A stretch of DNA of 64,000 nt from Phocoenobacter uteri. GTDB taxonomy: Bacteria > Pseudomonadota > Gammaproteobacteria > Enterobacterales > Pasteurellaceae. Shown one piece after another: positions 62,200 through 64,000 of this stretch. The translations under genes were made by a program, and so were the position numbers. The stretch lies in assembly GCF_900454895.1 (NCBI RefSeq), contig NZ_UGTA01000001.1, forward strand, positions 1,302,001 to 1,366,000. Direction: 5' to 3'. Position 1 is the first letter of the stretch; the number at the start of each line of letters is the position of its first letter. The notes under the pieces are model-generated. The model worked only from the letters and a program-made list of their open reading frames with translations, was not told where the DNA came from and did no database searches.

Positions 62200-63159
62200 A
62201 TGAAAACAACAAACTCACAATTCAAACTACCCCCTAAAAAATGGTATTCCTTAGATCAGGCTTGTGAACAAATATATAAATACACTGATGAAAATGTAAC
62301 AAAAGATGATTTAATACATTATGCAAAAATTGGATTATTAAAAATAAGTATTAAAACTCATATAACAAAGTATCACAAAAAAATAGGTTCCGTACGTCTT
62401 GATGAAAACTTATTATTTTTGTCTATAAATGGTAAAAAATATGATTTTGATCTAGATTTTGGACAGTTTAATAAAGATATCGCGACATATAAAAATAATG
62501 TCTATCTACTGATAAATTCACTAGATGAAGCCTTTGTTATTAGTGGTTTTTTACATATCAATTTTGAATATTCAAAACCTATTGAAGTTGATGGTATAGA
62601 TACTTTTGATTTTGGGCTTAACCATTTATTAAAAGCGACTAAAAAAGATGTCTATTTAGATGATAAATTTGGCATTATTTCATTTTATCCTCCGAATGAT
62701 AAAAATATTAAATTCTATTTGTGGGGATTTGAAAAGGCTCTTGATCCTTGGCTTTTAGATGAATATGGTAATGAGCTAGATAAAGAATATGACGAAGATT
62801 TAATCTATTTTGATAATGGTAGCCAACCTTTAAGAAAAAAATATATTCATTTTAAATATGATGATCTATATATGTTATATGATGATTTAATCGCATTCTT
62901 AGAAAATAATAAAAAGCAAAAAGAAAATAAGGTTGGACGTAAAGAACGAGAAGATAAAGAACAGATTATTAAAATGGCTAAAAATATTTTTAAAGAAAAT
63001 CCAACCGCATCGAAAAATAAAATAATTGATTTCTTAGTAGACAATTATAATATCCCTGAATCTACCTTAAAAAAATATTTTGAAAAAGAAAATATAGGAG
63101 CACCAAGCAAACAACAAAATAGATCTCTTGTTATTAAAAAGAAAAATTATAATTATTAA
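62200..63159 (+). CDS. Unknown AT-rich satellite gene with end-located HTH-like segments
   Basis: 319 residues. The N-terminal 50 residues (WYSLDQACEQIYKYTDENV) look like a helix-turn-helix of the AlpA/MerR sort. The middle is Asp/Tyr-rich with no recognised motif. The C-terminal 80 residues are basic and helical (FKENPTASKNKIIDFLVDN, then PESTLKKYF), like another HTH. It has its own promoter space and terminators on both sides. It is clearly more AT-rich than flanking genes. A DNA-binding role is inferred; the family is not known to me. Confidence 0.6.
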   Translation: MKTTNSQFKLPPKKWYSLDQACEQIYKYTDENVTKDDLIHYAKIGLLKISIKTHITKYHKKIGSVRLDENLLFLSINGKKYDFDLDFGQFNKDIATYKNNVYLLINSLDEAFVISGFLHINFEYSKPIEVDGIDTFDFGLNHLLKATKKDVYLDDKFGIISFYPPNDKNIKFYLWGFEKALDPWLLDEYGNELDKEYDEDLIYFDNGSQPLRKKYIHFKYDDLYMLYDDLIAFLENNKKQKENKVGRKEREDKEQIIKMAKNIFKENPTASKNKIIDFLVDNYNIPESTLKKYFEKENIGAPSKQQNRSLVIKKKNYNY

Positions 63160-63169
63160 CTTATCAATA

Positions 63170-63217
63170 AAAAGGCTATTAATCACTAAAATGAATTAAT
63201 AGCCCTTTTCTTTTTTT
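63170..63217 (+). terminator. Terminator after the unknown satellite gene
   Basis: GGCTATTAAT (63174-63183) pairs perfectly with ATTAATAGCC (63195-63204), followed by CTTTTCTTTTTTT. Confidence 0.92.
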
Positions 63218-63384
63218 AGAATGTATAACCCCATGATTTAATTAGTAAATTAAAGAACATAAATAATAAATAACTAGCTATTTATTATTTATGTCTTATT
63301 TGCCTCCTTCAAACCCACTACGATCCCCCACGCTATCCAATAGCAATGAAATCAACACAAGAACGCATTAGAAACTCAAAAAAC

Positions 63385-63399
63385 ACGTTGGCGAACGTT
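63385..63399. promoter_or_regulatory. Inverted copy of the attL-side 15-mer
   Basis: ACGTTGGCGAACGTT is the exact reverse complement of AACGTTCGCCAACGT at 57546-57560. Beyond the 15-mer, a TCATTTC segment is also shared on one side. It lies 44 nt before the second alpA gene. Possible role: operator or excisionase site shared by both places. Confidence 0.5.
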
Positions 63400-63442
63400 A
63401 GAAATGAATTTTTAAGCGTAATTTTTCACACAAGGGGAAACT

Positions 63443-63658
63443 ATGACACAACCAGAACACAATAAACTACAACTCTTTACAGCAGAAGAACTCGCAAAAC
63501 CGCCTTTTAGTATCGCGTCTAGATCGACGATTTGGCGATGGGTAAAAGTGGGGGCATTTCCGAAACCGATCAAGTGTGGGCGTTTTAGAAAGTGGCTTTT
63601 ATACGATATTGAACAATGGCTACTAGAACAACGCAAGCAAGCATTACAGGGGGAATAA
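63443..63658 (+). CDS. AlpA-family regulator, second copy
   Basis: 71 residues with the AlpA pattern (IASRSTIWRWVKVGAFPKPI, then FRKWLLYDIEQWLLEQRK). It differs clearly from the first AlpA at 60109, so it is not a recent duplicate. AAGGGGAAACT precedes the ATG. Its stop directly abuts the start of the zinc-finger gene (TAAATG). Confidence 0.88.
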   Translation: MTQPEHNKLQLFTAEELAKPPFSIASRSTIWRWVKVGAFPKPIKCGRFRKWLLYDIEQWLLEQRKQALQGE

Positions 63659-63889
63659 ATGGCAGTGAATATCTATTGCCCGTTATGTGGGCATAAAACC
63701 CATACAAGAACCAGCGACAGACCAACAAAAACGACCGTAACCGCTCAACTTTATTGCACAGGTTGTGGCGATTTCAAGGGGGATTTTGTGGGCGAGATTA
63801 CTCGAATTAAAACCGCAAAATGGAATGATGATGCAGAAATAAAAAACGGTATTAATCAAGATGATTTGCCTAAATATCGCGATCTGTAA
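63659..63889 (+). CDS. Ogr/Delta-type zinc-finger transcription activator
   Basis: 76 residues. Four cysteines in CPLCGHKTHTR and YCTGCG match the zinc finger of P2 Ogr and P4 Delta, which turn on P2 late promoters. Such a gene in a satellite implies a P2-like helper phage whose late genes it activates. It directly abuts the second alpA gene. Confidence 0.88.
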   Translation: MAVNIYCPLCGHKTHTRTSDRPTKTTVTAQLYCTGCGDFKGDFVGEITRIKTAKWNDDAEIKNGINQDDLPKYRDL

Positions 63890-63922
63890 ATTTTCCCCAA
63901 AATTTCACCGCTTGCGACAGGC

Positions 63923-63950
63923 AAAAAAAAGACGTTGTGGCGACAACGTC
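63923..63950 (-). terminator. Perfect hairpin with T-run on the minus strand
   Basis: GACGTTGT and ACAACGTC (63931-63950) form an 8-bp perfect stem with a GGCG loop, and eight A precede it (63923-63930), which is a T-run on the minus strand. It looks like a terminator for a minus-strand transcript, yet all genes nearby are plus-strand. It also repeats the ACGTT...AACGT theme of the sites at 57546 and 63385. Confidence 0.55.
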
Positions 63951-63988
63951 TAACAAGGCTTTAAAATTTTACTAAAAAGGTTAACCAG

Positions 63989-64000
63989 ATGAAACTAATT
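63989..64000 (+). CDS. Start of next satellite gene, cut by window end
   Basis: ATG at 63989 with AAAAGG 12 nt upstream begins MKLI and runs off the window. It follows the Delta-like gene on the same strand. Nothing can be said about its product. Confidence 0.4.

Noticed and set aside
63412..63636. Minus-strand ORF over the second alpA gene
   Set aside because: Shadow; the plus strand encodes a clear AlpA fold with a ribosome site.

Overview
This window looks like chromosome from a member of the Pasteurellaceae. It is AT-rich, and many gaps between genes carry the core ACAAGCGGT, often followed by an A/T-rich stretch ending in TTTGCAAA. That is the DNA-uptake signal of the Actinobacillus pleuropneumoniae / Mannheimia / H. 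ducreyi branch, not the AAGTGCGGT form of H. influenzae. Gene content agrees: htrB-type lpxL, fused periplasmic msrAB, nhaC, hemXY, and autotransporters. I do not commit to a species.

Positions 1-29,400 are mostly housekeeping. They hold the 3' part of mnmE, a DppA/HbpA-type binding protein, the pyruvate dehydrogenase operon aceE-aceF-lpd (minus strand), thrA-thrB behind a complete threonine/isoleucine attenuator with a 17-codon leader peptide, trkH, nhaC, lysS, yqiA, and a two-gene membrane 'spermidine-synthase-like' unit. The isc operon follows (iscR-S-U-A-hscB ... hscA-fdx-iscX), with a near-consensus IscR box at its promoter and two foreign-looking genes between hscB and hscA: a YhcG/DUF1016 PD-(D/E)XK nuclease and a DUF2625 protein. 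raiA and lpxL close this part.

Positions 29,500-39,920 face the cell surface and envelope. Two convergent autotransporters, a GDSL esterase and an S6 serine protease with 60-bp repeats, are followed by an apparent oxidative-repair locus. An ECF sigma factor and a tiny zf-HC2 anti-sigma gene diverge from a methionine-rich repeat lipoprotein, MsrAB, a CcdA-like membrane protein and a TlpA-like thioredoxin. The layout suggests a sacrificial methionine sink that is re-reduced by MsrAB, with electrons brought across the membrane by CcdA/thioredoxin.

Positions 39,930-57,270 hold fadI-fadJ, whose catalytic residues are partly replaced; hemX-hemY with a decayed hemD just upstream; an ArsA-like ATPase with a cory-CC-star partner; cstA; a SulP transporter; cnoX; nadK; DUF1904; a frameshifted ankyrin gene; and purB-hflD. 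Loss of hemD, if no second copy exists, predicts dependence on external haem.

From tRNA-Leu(CAA) at 57,446 to the window end lies the left part of an integrated phage satellite: a P4-type integrase, a membrane protein, a palindrome-rich control region, AlpA, a coiled-coil protein, a P2-type major capsid homologue, an unknown AT-rich gene, a second AlpA and an Ogr/Delta-type zinc finger. Its right end lies outside the window.
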